Below are positions 34,173 to 42,869 of a stretch of DNA of 64,000 bases, piece after piece. A model generated the notes under the pieces. That model worked only from the letters and a program-made list of their open reading frames with translations. It did no database searches and was not told where the DNA came from. Numbering within the stretch: the stretch's first letter is position 1; the number at the start of each line of letters is the position of its first letter. The translations under genes and the position numbers were made by a program. Source of the stretch: Caproiciproducens galactitolivorans (lineage in GTDB: Bacteria; Bacillota; Clostridia; Oscillospirales; Acutalibacteraceae); NCBI RefSeq assembly GCF_004768785.1, contig NZ_SRMQ01000002.1:124001-188000 (forward strand), in the 5' to 3' direction.

Positions 34173-35121
34173 AGAAAAAACAAAATGCATCACGTCCATC
34201 GGCGGCCAGGCGCTGATCGAAGGGATTCTGATGCGCGGTCCCAAGAAAACCGAAATCGCCGTGCGGTTAAGCGACGGCAGTATCTCCCTTGAGGAAATGA
34301 ACACCGGATTTATAAAGGATAAGTACCCTGTTTTCCGCCTGCCGCTGCTCCGCGGCGTTGCGGCAATGATCGATTCACTTACGATGGGCTACAAGGCGCT
34401 TTCCGTCTCCGTCGAAAAGGCGGGGCTGGAAGAGGATGAGGAGCCGTCTAAATTTGACAAATGGGTGCAGAAAACCTTTGGCGATAAAATGATGAACGCA
34501 ATCATGGTTGCAAGTACGGTTCTGGGTCTCTTGCTGGCAGTTGTCTTGTTCTTTATGCTTCCGACATTCCTCTTTAACCTGATCCGCGACTACGTTGCCG
34601 GCCCCGGCTTTGCGCCCTGGCGGTCAGTTGTGGAAGGCATTATGCGCATTGCGATTTTTATTATTTACATTTATTTTTGCGCACGCATGCCGGAAATTAA
34701 ACGGCTTTTCCAGTATCACGGGGCGGAACATAAGACGATTTTCTGCTATGAAAACAATGAGGAGCTTACGGTGGAAAACGTGCGCCGCCACAGCCGGTTC
34801 CATCCGCGCTGCGGGACAAGCTTTCTGGTCATTATGCTGCTGCTGGGCATCATCGTGGGCTTCTTTATCCCGTTCGGCAATCCCTTTGTCCGGACGATTG
34901 TAAAAATCCTGTGTATCCCGCTGATTATGGGGATCGGGTATGAATTTATCCGTCTCTGTGGCCGGTGTGAAAACACCGCGACCCGCATCATTTCCGCACC
35001 GGGGCTTTGGATGCAGCACATCACTACGCAGGAGCCCGACGACAGTATGATCGAGGTTGCCATCGCCGCCATGCAGCAGGTTATACCTGAAAACGGCGAG
35101 GATAAAATAAAAGTTGGTTGA
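34165..35121 (+). CDS. DUF1385 membrane protein (YqhQ-like)
   Basis: A 318-residue protein of the DUF1385 family. It starts with the conserved segment SIGGQALIEGILMRGPKK, has two long helices near 110-135 and 155-178, the motif QYHGAEHKTIFCYEN, and further helices around 215-260. Its molecular function is unknown. It overlaps the histidine kinase gene by 8 nt and the methyltransferase gene by 4 nt. Members commonly sit near prmC/prfA in Clostridia, so its location behind a two-component system may reflect chance operon joining. Confidence 0.9.
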   Translation: MAREKTKCITSIGGQALIEGILMRGPKKTEIAVRLSDGSISLEEMNTGFIKDKYPVFRLPLLRGVAAMIDSLTMGYKALSVSVEKAGLEEDEEPSKFDKWVQKTFGDKMMNAIMVASTVLGLLLAVVLFFMLPTFLFNLIRDYVAGPGFAPWRSVVEGIMRIAIFIIYIYFCARMPEIKRLFQYHGAEHKTIFCYENNEELTVENVRRHSRFHPRCGTSFLVIMLLLGIIVGFFIPFGNPFVRTIVKILCIPLIMGIGYEFIRLCGRCENTATRIISAPGLWMQHITTQEPDDSMIEVAIAAMQQVIPENGEDKIKVG

Positions 35122-35987
35122 AAGCGGTGTGGACGTTGACTTTGGGAGAAACCTACCGGAAAGGGAAAAGCAGGCTGGCTGCCGCGGGGAACGAAAGCCC
35201 CGCGTTTGACGCGGCGTGCCTGTTCCAGAAAGTATTCGGTTATAACCGGCAGCAGCTCGCCGTCCACGAAAGGGAACCGGCGCAGGACGCAAAGGCCGGG
35301 GAATATGCCGCGCTTGTGGGAGAACGGGCGCAGGGCAGGCCGCTCCAGTATATCCTTGGCAAATGGCCGTTTATGGAACTGGAATTGCTGGTCGGAGAGG
35401 GTGTTTTAATCCCGCGCGAGGAAACGGAGCTTCTGGTGCGCACCGCGGCAGAGCTTTTAAAAAGAAAGAACAATCCGTCTATATTGGATCTCTGCTCTGG
35501 CACGGGCGCAGTTGCGCTCGGACTGGCTTATTTTTATCCAAAAGCGCGGATATGCGCCGTGGAGCTTTACGACGGCGCATTTTCCTATCTGCAAAAAAAT
35601 ATCCGGAATACGGGACTTCACAATGTAACGCCGCTCCGTATGGACGTTCTGCATCCGGGAGCAGAGGAATTCCCAGAGTGGGATGGTATCGTTTCCAACC
35701 CACCCTACGTTACAACCGCTGAAATGGAAACCCTGCAGGAAGAAGTGAAGCACGAGCCGCATACGGCGTTGGACGGCGGCGCGGACGGCCTTCTGTTTTA
35801 CCGCGCAATTGCAAAGCTTTGGCTACCGAAATTAAAGCCCGGTGGCATTGCGGCGGTTGAAGTCGGCGACGGGCAGGCTGAGGAGGTGGCGGCTCTTTTT
35901 CAGGACGCTGGATTGGGCGAAATACGGGTCGAAAAGGACTTTAACGGCATCGCCCGCGTGGTGGGCGGCATATGGGGCAAAGATTAA
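35118..35987 (+). CDS. prmC: Release factor glutamine methyltransferase PrmC
   Basis: A 289-residue SAM-dependent methyltransferase that modifies the GGQ glutamine of peptide chain release factors. The N-terminal helical domain covers about 70 residues; the catalytic domain has the SAM-binding LDLCSGTGAVALGLAYFYP and the diagnostic NPPY in IVSNPPYVTTAEM. The start is a TTG in a TTGA overlap with DUF1385. The usual partner prfA is not next to it here; recA follows 132 nt later. Confidence 0.92.
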   Translation: MKAVWTLTLGETYRKGKSRLAAAGNESPAFDAACLFQKVFGYNRQQLAVHEREPAQDAKAGEYAALVGERAQGRPLQYILGKWPFMELELLVGEGVLIPREETELLVRTAAELLKRKNNPSILDLCSGTGAVALGLAYFYPKARICAVELYDGAFSYLQKNIRNTGLHNVTPLRMDVLHPGAEEFPEWDGIVSNPPYVTTAEMETLQEEVKHEPHTALDGGADGLLFYRAIAKLWLPKLKPGGIAAVEVGDGQAEEVAALFQDAGLGEIRVEKDFNGIARVVGGIWGKD

Positions 35988-36046
35988 ACATACGTTCGTG
36001 ATCCGTTCTTTTGTATATTGCTTTTCGTAGAAAGATACGGTATAAT
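35985..36046 (+). promoter_or_regulatory. recA promoter with possible upstream SOS box
   Basis: TTGCTT (36018-36023), a 17-nt spacer and TATAAT (36041-36046) give a strong promoter. At 35985-35998 TAAACATACGTTCG has one perfect half of the Gram-positive LexA box (CGAAC-N4-GTTCG) and two mismatches in the other half. The promoter call is strong; the LexA site is tentative. Confidence 0.6.
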
Positions 36047-36119
36047 TTTAAAGGTAGAAACTGCAAATTTGGGACCGAAAGCCTTACGGTGGAAGGTCTG
36101 TCATAAATTGGAGGAAAGC

Positions 36120-37232
36120 ATGGCGACAGATAAGACCAAAGCGTTGGAAACGGCGCTTGCACAGATTGAAAAGCAGTTCGGCAAAGGCGCGGTGATGCGC
36201 TTGGGCCAGAATGAGGCAATGCATGTGGAAGCGATTCCGACCGGTTCACTGTCGCTTGATTTGGCGCTGGGAATCGGGGGACTTCCCCGTGGAAGAATCG
36301 TGGAGATTTACGGGCCGGAAAGCTCCGGTAAGACCACGCTTGCCCTGCATTGCATCGCACAGGGGCAGAAAAACGGCGGGAACGCCGCATTTATCGACGT
36401 TGAGCATGCGCTCGACCCGGTTTACGCCCGCGCGCTGGGCGTGGATGTGGATTCGCTTCTGGTTTCCCAGCCGGATACCGGCGAGCAGGCGCTGGAAATT
36501 ACGGAAGCGCTTGTGCGTTCCGGTGCGATCGACGTGATTGTCGTAGACTCCGTTGCCGCATTGGTGCCGCGCGCGGAAATCGAAGGCGAAATGGGCGAAG
36601 CCCACGTCGGCCTTCAGGCCCGTTTGATGAGCCAGGCGCTGCGCAAGTTGGCGGGTGCGATTTCGAAATCGAACTGTGTCGCCATCTTTATCAACCAGCT
36701 CCGTGAAAAGGTTGGGATCACGTACGGCAGCCCGGAAGTTACTCCCGGCGGCCGCGCGCTGAAATTTTACGCTTCCGTGCGCATTGATATCCGAAAAATC
36801 GAAACGCTGAAAAACGGAACCGAGCTGATCGGCTCGCGTACCCGTGCGAAGGTGGTAAAAAATAAAATCGCCCCGCCGTTCCGCGAGGCGGAGTTTGACG
36901 TGATGTACGGCAAGGGGATCTCCCGCGTAGGGGAGCTGCTTGATCTTGCCGTTAAACTGGAGATTATTCAAAAAAGCGGTTCGTGGTTCTCATACAAGGA
37001 AACGCGCCTTGGGCAGGGACGCGACAACGCAAAGAACTTTTTAACGGAAAATGCCGATATCGCCGGCGAAATCGAAGCGCAGGTCAAGGAGAATGTCGGC
37101 AAGCTGTTCACCAAAGCCGCTTCTTCTTCCGGTTCTGCAGCGAAGCCGGTCGAAGGGGAAACGCCCGCGCCGACGAACAACGCTTCCCGCGGAAAGACTG
37201 CCAATATCGACATTTCCGCAGATGACGAATGA
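36120..37232 (+). CDS. recA: Recombinase RecA
   Basis: A 370-residue RecA of normal length. Walker [10 protein letters not shown] is at 65-73, Walker B is [10 protein letters not shown], and the DNA-binding loop regions [14 protein letters not shown] and [17 protein letters not shown] are intact. It forms filaments on single-stranded DNA and drives strand exchange and LexA cleavage. The ATG lies six bases after GGAGG. recX overlaps the stop codon, the standard arrangement for its regulator. Confidence 0.98.
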   Translation: MATDKTKALETALAQIEKQFGKGAVMRLGQNEAMHVEAIPTGSLSLDLALGIGGLPRGRIVEIYGPESSGKTTLALHCIAQGQKNGGNAAFIDVEHALDPVYARALGVDVDSLLVSQPDTGEQALEITEALVRSGAIDVIVVDSVAALVPRAEIEGEMGEAHVGLQARLMSQALRKLAGAISKSNCVAIFINQLREKVGITYGSPEVTPGGRALKFYASVRIDIRKIETLKNGTELIGSRTRAKVVKNKIAPPFREAEFDVMYGKGISRVGELLDLAVKLEIIQKSGSWFSYKETRLGQGRDNAKNFLTENADIAGEIEAQVKENVGKLFTKAASSSGSAAKPVEGETPAPTNNASRGKTANIDISADDE

Positions 37233-37843
37233 TGCTGATTACGGCGGTCGAACCGCGCAGGAAAAGCCTTTCGGCGCTGTTCATCGACGGGGAATTCGCG
37301 GTGAATATCGACACCGAAACGCTTTTAAAATCCGGTTTTCGCGCGGGGCAGGAAATCAGCGACGAGCAGCTCCATGAGTTGATTCAGGCGAGCGACAGCC
37401 GGCGCGCAAGCGAAAAGGCGCTTTATCTTCTGGAGCGCCGGAGCTATTCGCAGAAAGAGCTTGCGGATAAAATCAGCCGCGTTGCTTCCCGCGAGGCGGC
37501 GGAAGCGGCGGCGCAGCATATGGCGGACATCGGCCTTGTAAACGACGAGGACTACGCAAAGCGGCTTGCGGCGGATCTGCTTTGCCGCAAAGGGTATTCC
37601 GCTTCCCGCACGCGCAGGGAACTGCAGCAGAAGGGAATCGACCGGGAGCTTGCGGAACAGATTATTGAGGAAGCCGTACCGGACCCGGTTGAAAAAATCA
37701 AAGAGATACTGCGGAAAAAATACGGCGGTATGCCCCAGGATGAAAAGGGGCGGCGCAGGAGCATTGCCGCGCTGCAAAGGCTCGGTTATTTTTGGGACGA
37801 TATCCGCACAGCGATAAATGAAATGGAAAACGAGGACGAATGA
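37229..37843 (+). CDS. recX: RecX-family regulatory protein
   Basis: A 204-residue protein with the RecX three-helix repeats: [37 protein letters not shown] and [16 protein letters not shown]. RecX binds inside the RecA filament groove and modulates its activity. An N-terminal extension of about 60 residues is normal for Gram-positive forms. It begins at an ATGA overlap with recA and abuts rimO. Confidence 0.92.
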   Translation: MMLITAVEPRRKSLSALFIDGEFAVNIDTETLLKSGFRAGQEISDEQLHELIQASDSRRASEKALYLLERRSYSQKELADKISRVASREAAEAAAQHMADIGLVNDEDYAKRLAADLLCRKGYSASRTRRELQQKGIDRELAEQIIEEAVPDPVEKIKEILRKKYGGMPQDEKGRRRSIAALQRLGYFWDDIRTAINEMENEDE

Positions 37844-39175
37844 ATGGCATATAGTGTGGGCCTGGTAAGCCTTGGTTGTGCGAAAAATCAGGTGGATGCT
37901 GAAATCATGATGGCCGCGTTGCAAAAAGCGGGCTATGAAATAGAGGACGACGCCGCGCAGGCGGACGCCGTCATCGTTAATACCTGCGGCTTTATTGACG
38001 CCGCGAAAAAAGAATCCATTGACGAGATTTTGAAACTTGCCGGCTTAAAGGCGGCTGGCAGGATCAAAGCGATTATCGTTACCGGCTGCCTGGCGGAACG
38101 GTACAGGGAGGAAATCCTGAAAGAACTGCCGGAAGTGGATGCCGTGGCTGGAATCGGCGCGGACAGCGACATTGCCTCCGTAGTCGGAAAAGCGCTCGAA
38201 GGGGTAAAGCTGGAAAGCTTTCCGGAGAAAACGCTCCTCCCGCTCAACGGCGAACGCCGTCTTTCCACCCCCGGCTATTTTGCGTACCTGAAAATTGCGG
38301 AAGGTTGCGACAACCGCTGCGCCTACTGCGCGATTCCGTTTATCCGCGGGCGTTACCGCTCGCGCAAGATGGAGGATATTGTTGAAGAAGCGAAAACATT
38401 GGTGCAAAATGGCGCAAAAGAACTCATTTTAATTGCGCAAGACACAACAAAGTACGGCTGGGACCTTTACGGAAAGCTGATGCTTCCGCAGCTTCTAAAG
38501 AATTTGTGTGAAATTGGAGGCGTTGCCTGGATTCGCGTTTTATATTGTTATCCCGATTATATTACTGACGAATTGCTGGAAACGATCGCCGGTGAAGAAA
38601 AGATTGTAAAGTATATGGACTTGCCGCTTCAGCATTGCAGCGGCAGGCTCCTAAAATTGATGCGCCGCACAGGGAACCGCGAAGAATTGACCGCGCTAAT
38701 TCGGAAGATGCGGGAAAAGATTCCGAATCTGATCCTTCGCACCACGCTCATTACCGGTTTCCCCGGTGAAACCGACGAGGATTTTACGGAGCTTGCGGAA
38801 TTTGTGAACGAAATCCGCTTCGAACGCCTTGGGTGCTTTCCGTATTCGCAGGAAGAGGGAACTGCGGCGGCGGAAATGCCTGATCAGATTGACGAGGATG
38901 TTAAACAGAACCGCATGGAGCGGATTATGGAAGACCAGATGCGTATCATGCAGGAGTGGGGCGAACAGCAGACCGGAAAAACCTTCCGGGTTCTGGTGGA
39001 AGGTTACGATGAGGAGTCCGGCTGCTGGGCGGGTCGTTCCTGGGCGGATTCGCCCGATATTGACGGCCGCATCTATTTTACCGCAGAGAATGCAAATTTC
39101 GAGCCCGGAAGTTTTGTAGATGTGAAAATACTGGAATGTGTCGACTGTGAACTGTATGGAATCATTGCTGAGTAG
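37844..39175 (+). CDS. rimO: Ribosomal protein S12 methylthiotransferase RimO
   Basis: A 443-residue radical SAM enzyme that adds a methylthio group to an Asp of ribosomal protein S12. The N-terminal cluster cysteines are Cys12, Cys48 and Cys82, the radical SAM cysteines are Cys155, Cys159 and Cys162 (CDNRCAYC), and a C-terminal TRAM domain ends the protein. MAYSVGLVSLGCAKNQVDAE at the N-terminus separates RimO from MiaB. It directly follows recX. Confidence 0.95.
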   Translation: MAYSVGLVSLGCAKNQVDAEIMMAALQKAGYEIEDDAAQADAVIVNTCGFIDAAKKESIDEILKLAGLKAAGRIKAIIVTGCLAERYREEILKELPEVDAVAGIGADSDIASVVGKALEGVKLESFPEKTLLPLNGERRLSTPGYFAYLKIAEGCDNRCAYCAIPFIRGRYRSRKMEDIVEEAKTLVQNGAKELILIAQDTTKYGWDLYGKLMLPQLLKNLCEIGGVAWIRVLYCYPDYITDELLETIAGEEKIVKYMDLPLQHCSGRLLKLMRRTGNREELTALIRKMREKIPNLILRTTLITGFPGETDEDFTELAEFVNEIRFERLGCFPYSQEEGTAAAEMPDQIDEDVKQNRMERIMEDQMRIMQEWGEQQTGKTFRVLVEGYDEESGCWAGRSWADSPDIDGRIYFTAENANFEPGSFVDVKILECVDCELYGIIAE

Positions 39176-39186
39176 GAGGCGCGTGT

Positions 39187-39786
39187 ATGAATCTTCCGAA
39201 TAAATTAACGGTGATGCGCATTATCCTGGTTCCTTTTTTTGTTGCTGTCCTTTTAATTCCAGGTATTCCGCACCATTATCTCTGGGCGGCCATTTTGTTC
39301 GGCGCAGCGGCGCTAACAGACCATTACGACGGCAAGCTTGCGCGTAAAAACAATCAGGTTACCAATTTCGGGAAATTCCTGGATCCCTTGGCCGACAAAA
39401 TCCTTGTGATTTCGGCGCTGGTCTGCTTTGTGGATCTCCGGCTTGCGGCAACCTGGTGCGTGCTGGTGATCATCGCGCGCGAATTCATGGTGACGTCGAT
39501 CCGCCTTGTTGCGGTGGACAGCGGCGTAGTGATCGCCGCCAATAAATGGGGCAAAACAAAAACCGTCAGCCAGATTATCGCCATTATTGCCATACTGCTT
39601 TTCCAGTACGTGCAGGAACTGATTTCTCTTGGAAAGCTGTCCTCCTTTACAATCGGCGGCATGCCTAGTGCGGATGTGTTTGCGGCGGCCGGCTATGTTC
39701 TGATTCTGATTGCGACATTTTTTGCCTTGCTTTCGGGTATTATTTATATTGTGCAGAACCTCGATGTGATCAATACGACGAAATAA
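39187..39786 (+). CDS. pgsA: CDP-diacylglycerol--glycerol-3-phosphate 3-phosphatidyltransferase
   Basis: A 199-residue integral membrane enzyme making phosphatidylglycerol-phosphate. The CDP-alcohol phosphotransferase motif is complete from Asp44 (DHYDGKLAR) through GKFLDPLADK, except that the usual first DxxDG pair reads D-H-Y-D-G. Four or five hydrophobic helices are apparent. The ATG follows AGGAGG and the gene is 11 nt downstream of rimO, a common clostridial order. Confidence 0.93.
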   Translation: MNLPNKLTVMRIILVPFFVAVLLIPGIPHHYLWAAILFGAAALTDHYDGKLARKNNQVTNFGKFLDPLADKILVISALVCFVDLRLAATWCVLVIIAREFMVTSIRLVAVDSGVVIAANKWGKTKTVSQIIAIIAILLFQYVQELISLGKLSSFTIGGMPSADVFAAAGYVLILIATFFALLSGIIYIVQNLDVINTTK

Positions 39787-39848
39787 AAAGGTTTCCCGCG
39801 CGTGAAAACCGGCGGGGGTTTACTTCCTTTGCTTTTTGGTATATACTA

Positions 39849-39876
39849 TTGTCACCTTTTACGGAAATCTTACTAT
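39849..39876 (+). promoter_or_regulatory. Promoter of the cysE T-box transcript
   Basis: TTGTCA (39849-39854), a 16-nt spacer and TACTAT (39871-39876) precede the T-box stem I. Confidence 0.55.
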
Positions 39877-39883
39877 ATTATCA

Positions 39884-40122
39884 GTATGATATTAAAAATG
39901 CAATGAGCGGAAGAAGTAACCGTACTGTGTGTATCAGAGAGGGGACGCCGAGGCTGAAAACGTCCTTTGCAAGGCGTGCGGCGAAATGCATCCGTGAGCA
40001 GGCGGGGGGAAAACCAGTATCCCCGCACGGTTGGCCCTGTTACAGGCTTTTCGAGTGAGAAAACGGAGTGGAACCGCGGTAAGACGCCGCCTCCGTCCCC
40101 AAAGGGACGGAGGCGGCTTTTT
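39884..40122 (+). ncRNA. T-box leader, cysteine specifier, upstream of cysE-cysS
   Basis: The core AGTGGAACCGCGG (40067-40079) is the T-box that pairs with the tRNA acceptor end. A terminator with 14-base arms (40086-40099, 40104-40117) and a T-run follows. In the upstream stem I a GAAATGCA segment offers the codon TGC (39987-39989) in the specifier position, which fits cysteine and the downstream cysE and cysS. Uncharged tRNA-Cys would favour read-through. Confidence 0.9.
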
Positions 40123-40137
40123 ATATGGAGGAATACA

Positions 40138-40800
40138 ATGTTTAAGCGACTGAAAGAAGAGCTTGATTCCATTATGGAACGTGACCCGGCGGCCAGATCG
40201 AGGCTGGAAGTCTATTTTCTGTATTCCGGGTTCAAGGCGGTACGCGCTTACCGTAAAGCGCATTGGTTTTATAAACATAACATGAAGTTCATTGCCCGTT
40301 ATTTATCACAGCGGGCAAGGCATAAAACAGGAATTGAAATCCATCCCGGGGCGACCATTGGGAAAGGATTGTTTATCGACCATGGTATGGGCGTCGTTAT
40401 TGGGGAAACTACCATTATTGGCGACAATTGTACGCTTTACCAAGGGGTTACGCTGGGCGGCACCGGGAAGGACCACGGAAAGCGCCACCCGACCCTTGGC
40501 AACAACGTGATGGTCGGCGCGGGGGCGAAGGTGCTCGGGCCGTTCCGCGTTGGCGACAATGCCCGCGTTGCGGCGGGCGCGGTGGTTCTAGACGAGGTTC
40601 CGGACAACGCGACGGCGGTCGGCGTTCCGGCAAGAGTGGTCCGTTTGAACGGCGTGCGCCCGTACAATATGGATCAAATCCACGTGGCGGACCCCGTATC
40701 CCAGGAGCTTTGCCATATGGCATTAAAATTACAAGGCTTGCAAAAACAGCTTGATGAAATCATCAGACAAAGAGAGGGAAACCGTGATGAAAATTTATAA
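40138..40800 (+). CDS. cysE: Serine O-acetyltransferase
   Basis: A 220-residue enzyme that makes O-acetylserine from serine and acetyl-CoA, the first step of cysteine synthesis. It has an N-terminal helical part and a left-handed beta-helix of hexapeptide repeats (GIEIHPGATIGKGLFIDHGM; VIGDNCTLYQGVTLGGTGK) with the catalytic His-Asp region. The frame extends upstream into the T-box terminator, but ATG 40138 has TGGAGG eight bases before it. Expression should depend on the cysteine T-box. It overlaps cysS by 14 nt. Confidence 0.95.
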   Translation: MFKRLKEELDSIMERDPAARSRLEVYFLYSGFKAVRAYRKAHWFYKHNMKFIARYLSQRARHKTGIEIHPGATIGKGLFIDHGMGVVIGETTIIGDNCTLYQGVTLGGTGKDHGKRHPTLGNNVMVGAGAKVLGPFRVGDNARVAAGAVVLDEVPDNATAVGVPARVVRLNGVRPYNMDQIHVADPVSQELCHMALKLQGLQKQLDEIIRQREGNRDENL

Positions 40801-42193
40801 CACGTTAACACGCCAGAAAGAAGAATTTGTTCCGCTGACGCCGGGAGAGGTTAAAATTTATGCGTGCGGCCCGACGGTGTACAATTACATCCATATTGGA
40901 AACGCGCGCCCAATTTGTGTGTTTGACGTGCTGCGCCGCTATTTCGAGTACCGCGGGATGAAGGTGACCTATGTCCAGAATTTTACCGATATCGACGACA
41001 AAATTATTCGCAGGGCAATGGAAGAGGGAACCGATTACCTGATGGTATCCGAGCGCTATATCGAGGAATACAAAACTGACGCAAAAGGGCTGAATGTCCG
41101 CCCGGCAACAATTCACCCGCTCGCGACCGAGAATATTGATGAAATCATCAAAATGGTTTCCGATCTGATCGAGAAGGGCTATGCCTATGCCACGGACAAC
41201 GGGGACGTTTACTTCCGCACCAAAAAGGATGCAGGATACGGAAAGCTTTCGCACCAGCCTTTGGAGGATTTACAGGCCGGCGCGCGCATCGCGACAGGTG
41301 AAATTAAAGAGGACGCCATGGACTTCGCACTCTGGAAGGGTGCGAAGCCCGGCGAACCGAGCTGGATTTCTCCCTGGGGCGAAGGCCGCCCGGGATGGCA
41401 CATCGAGTGCTCCGCTATGGCGCGCCGCTACCTTGGTAAAACGATTGATATCCACTGCGGCGGGCAGGATCTGATTTTCCCCCATCATGAAAACGAGATT
41501 GCGCAGAGCGAATGCTGCAACGGCGTTCCTTTCGCAAATTATTGGATGCATAATGGCTACATTAATGTGGACAACCGTAAAATGAGCAAGAGCCTCAATA
41601 ATTTCTTTACTGTCCGCGATGTTGCCGAGCAGTATGGCTACGAGCCAATCCGTTACCTGATGGTCGCGTCGCATTACCGTACGCCCATCAATTACAGCAC
41701 AGAGGTCATCGAACAATGCAAAGCCGCTTTGGAAAGGCTCTACAACTGCCGCGACAATCTGCAGTTTCTGATGGAAAAGTCCGTTTCGGGCGAAAAGCCG
41801 GACGAGCATGCCGTACGCCGCAAGCTGGAAGCGCATCAGGATCACTTTATCGAGGCGATGGAGGATGACCTGAATACGGCGGACGCGGTTTCCGCGCTGT
41901 TTGATCTGGCGCGCGACATCAACTCCAACCTCAACGCTTCCACCGCCCCATCGAAGGAACTTTGCCGCTTTGCGCTCGACCTGTTTAACGAGCTTGCGGA
42001 TGTGCTGGGCCTGCTTTATACGAAGAAAGAAACCACGCTTGACGCGGAAATTGAAAAGCTGATTGCCGAACGTGCCAAGGCGCGGGCAAATAAAGACTGG
42101 GCGACCGCGGATAAAATCCGCGACGAGCTGAAGGCGCGTCATGTTGTGCTGGAAGATACGCCGCAGGGAGTTAAGTGGAGGATTGAGCAGTAA
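40787..42193 (+). CDS. cysS: Cysteinyl-tRNA synthetase
   Basis: A 468-residue class I tRNA synthetase. The HIGH-type motif is YIHIGNARP (34-42), Cys27 in YACGPTVYNY and downstream Cys/His residues bind the zinc, and KMSKSLNNFF is the KMSKS loop. Length is normal. I start at ATG 40787, eight bases after GAGGG and inside the end of cysE. Placement after the cysteine T-box couples tRNA-Cys charging with cysteine synthesis. Confidence 0.97.
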   Translation: MKIYNTLTRQKEEFVPLTPGEVKIYACGPTVYNYIHIGNARPICVFDVLRRYFEYRGMKVTYVQNFTDIDDKIIRRAMEEGTDYLMVSERYIEEYKTDAKGLNVRPATIHPLATENIDEIIKMVSDLIEKGYAYATDNGDVYFRTKKDAGYGKLSHQPLEDLQAGARIATGEIKEDAMDFALWKGAKPGEPSWISPWGEGRPGWHIECSAMARRYLGKTIDIHCGGQDLIFPHHENEIAQSECCNGVPFANYWMHNGYINVDNRKMSKSLNNFFTVRDVAEQYGYEPIRYLMVASHYRTPINYSTEVIEQCKAALERLYNCRDNLQFLMEKSVSGEKPDEHAVRRKLEAHQDHFIEAMEDDLNTADAVSALFDLARDINSNLNASTAPSKELCRFALDLFNELADVLGLLYTKKETTLDAEIEKLIAERAKARANKDWATADKIRDELKARHVVLEDTPQGVKWRIEQ

Positions 42194-42222
42194 CCGCCGC
42201 GAATACGAAAGGTGAAATAGGA

Positions 42223-42702
42223 ATGGCAAAGGATAATAAAACGAATGTAATGCGCATTTTGGATCGGGCGAAAATACCGTATAAATATTATTTTTACGAT
42301 CATGAGGATGGAAAGATCGACGGCGTTTCCGTAGCCCACAAGTTGGGACAGAACGTCGAGCAGGTTTTCAAAACCCTTGTCACGCGGGGCGCCAGCCGGA
42401 ACTTTTACGTGTTTGTGGTTCCGGTTGCAAAGGAGCTGAACCTGAAGGCTGCTGCGAAAAGCGTGGGGGAGAAATCGGTTGAGATGATTCATGTGGATGA
42501 AATCAACAAAGTGACCGGCTATATCCGCGGCGGTTGTTCCCCAATCGGTATGAAAAAGCAGTTTCAGACCGTTATTGACAGCAGCTGTGAACAGTTTCCG
42601 TCCATCATTGTAAGCGCCGGGAAAATCGGCGCGCAGATAGAGGTGGAACCCCACGCCCTGCTAAACTTTATCGGCGGAAAAACCGCGGAAATCGCTCAGT
42701 AA
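42223..42702 (+). CDS. ybaK: YbaK/EbsC-type Cys-tRNA(Pro) deacylase
   Basis: A 159-residue trans-editing enzyme that hydrolyses misacylated Cys-tRNA(Pro). The conserved LGQNVEQVFKTLVTRGA segment, the Lys in VPVAKELNLKAAAK and the GYIRGGCSPIGMKKQ block are typical of YbaK. It is 29 nt behind cysS and shares its theme of cysteine charging, so it is likely part of the T-box operon. A terminator follows. Confidence 0.9.
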   Translation: MAKDNKTNVMRILDRAKIPYKYYFYDHEDGKIDGVSVAHKLGQNVEQVFKTLVTRGASRNFYVFVVPVAKELNLKAAAKSVGEKSVEMIHVDEINKVTGYIRGGCSPIGMKKQFQTVIDSSCEQFPSIIVSAGKIGAQIEVEPHALLNFIGGKTAEIAQ

Positions 42703-42722
42703 ATGCTGATTTGGCAATTGTG

Positions 42723-42753
42723 AAAGCATCCGGTTTTCCGCCGGGTGCTTTTC
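42723..42753 (+). terminator. Terminator of the cysE-cysS-ybaK operon
   Basis: Eleven-base arms 42723-42733 and 42741-42751 pair with one wobble and run into TTTT, 20 nt past the ybaK stop. Confidence 0.75.
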
Positions 42754-42869
42754 CGTGTTTGACATATCCATAGAACTGTACAAAAACAGGACAAAAAGGG
42801 AAACTGTCTATTCCTTTTCAGAGGGATTCTTTTTATACTTGAATCATTAAGGATAACGGAGCGGAAAAA

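Noticed and set aside
41270-42229. 319-codon minus-strand frame opposite cysS
   Set aside because: cysS carries all class I synthetase motifs; the reverse frame has none of its own.
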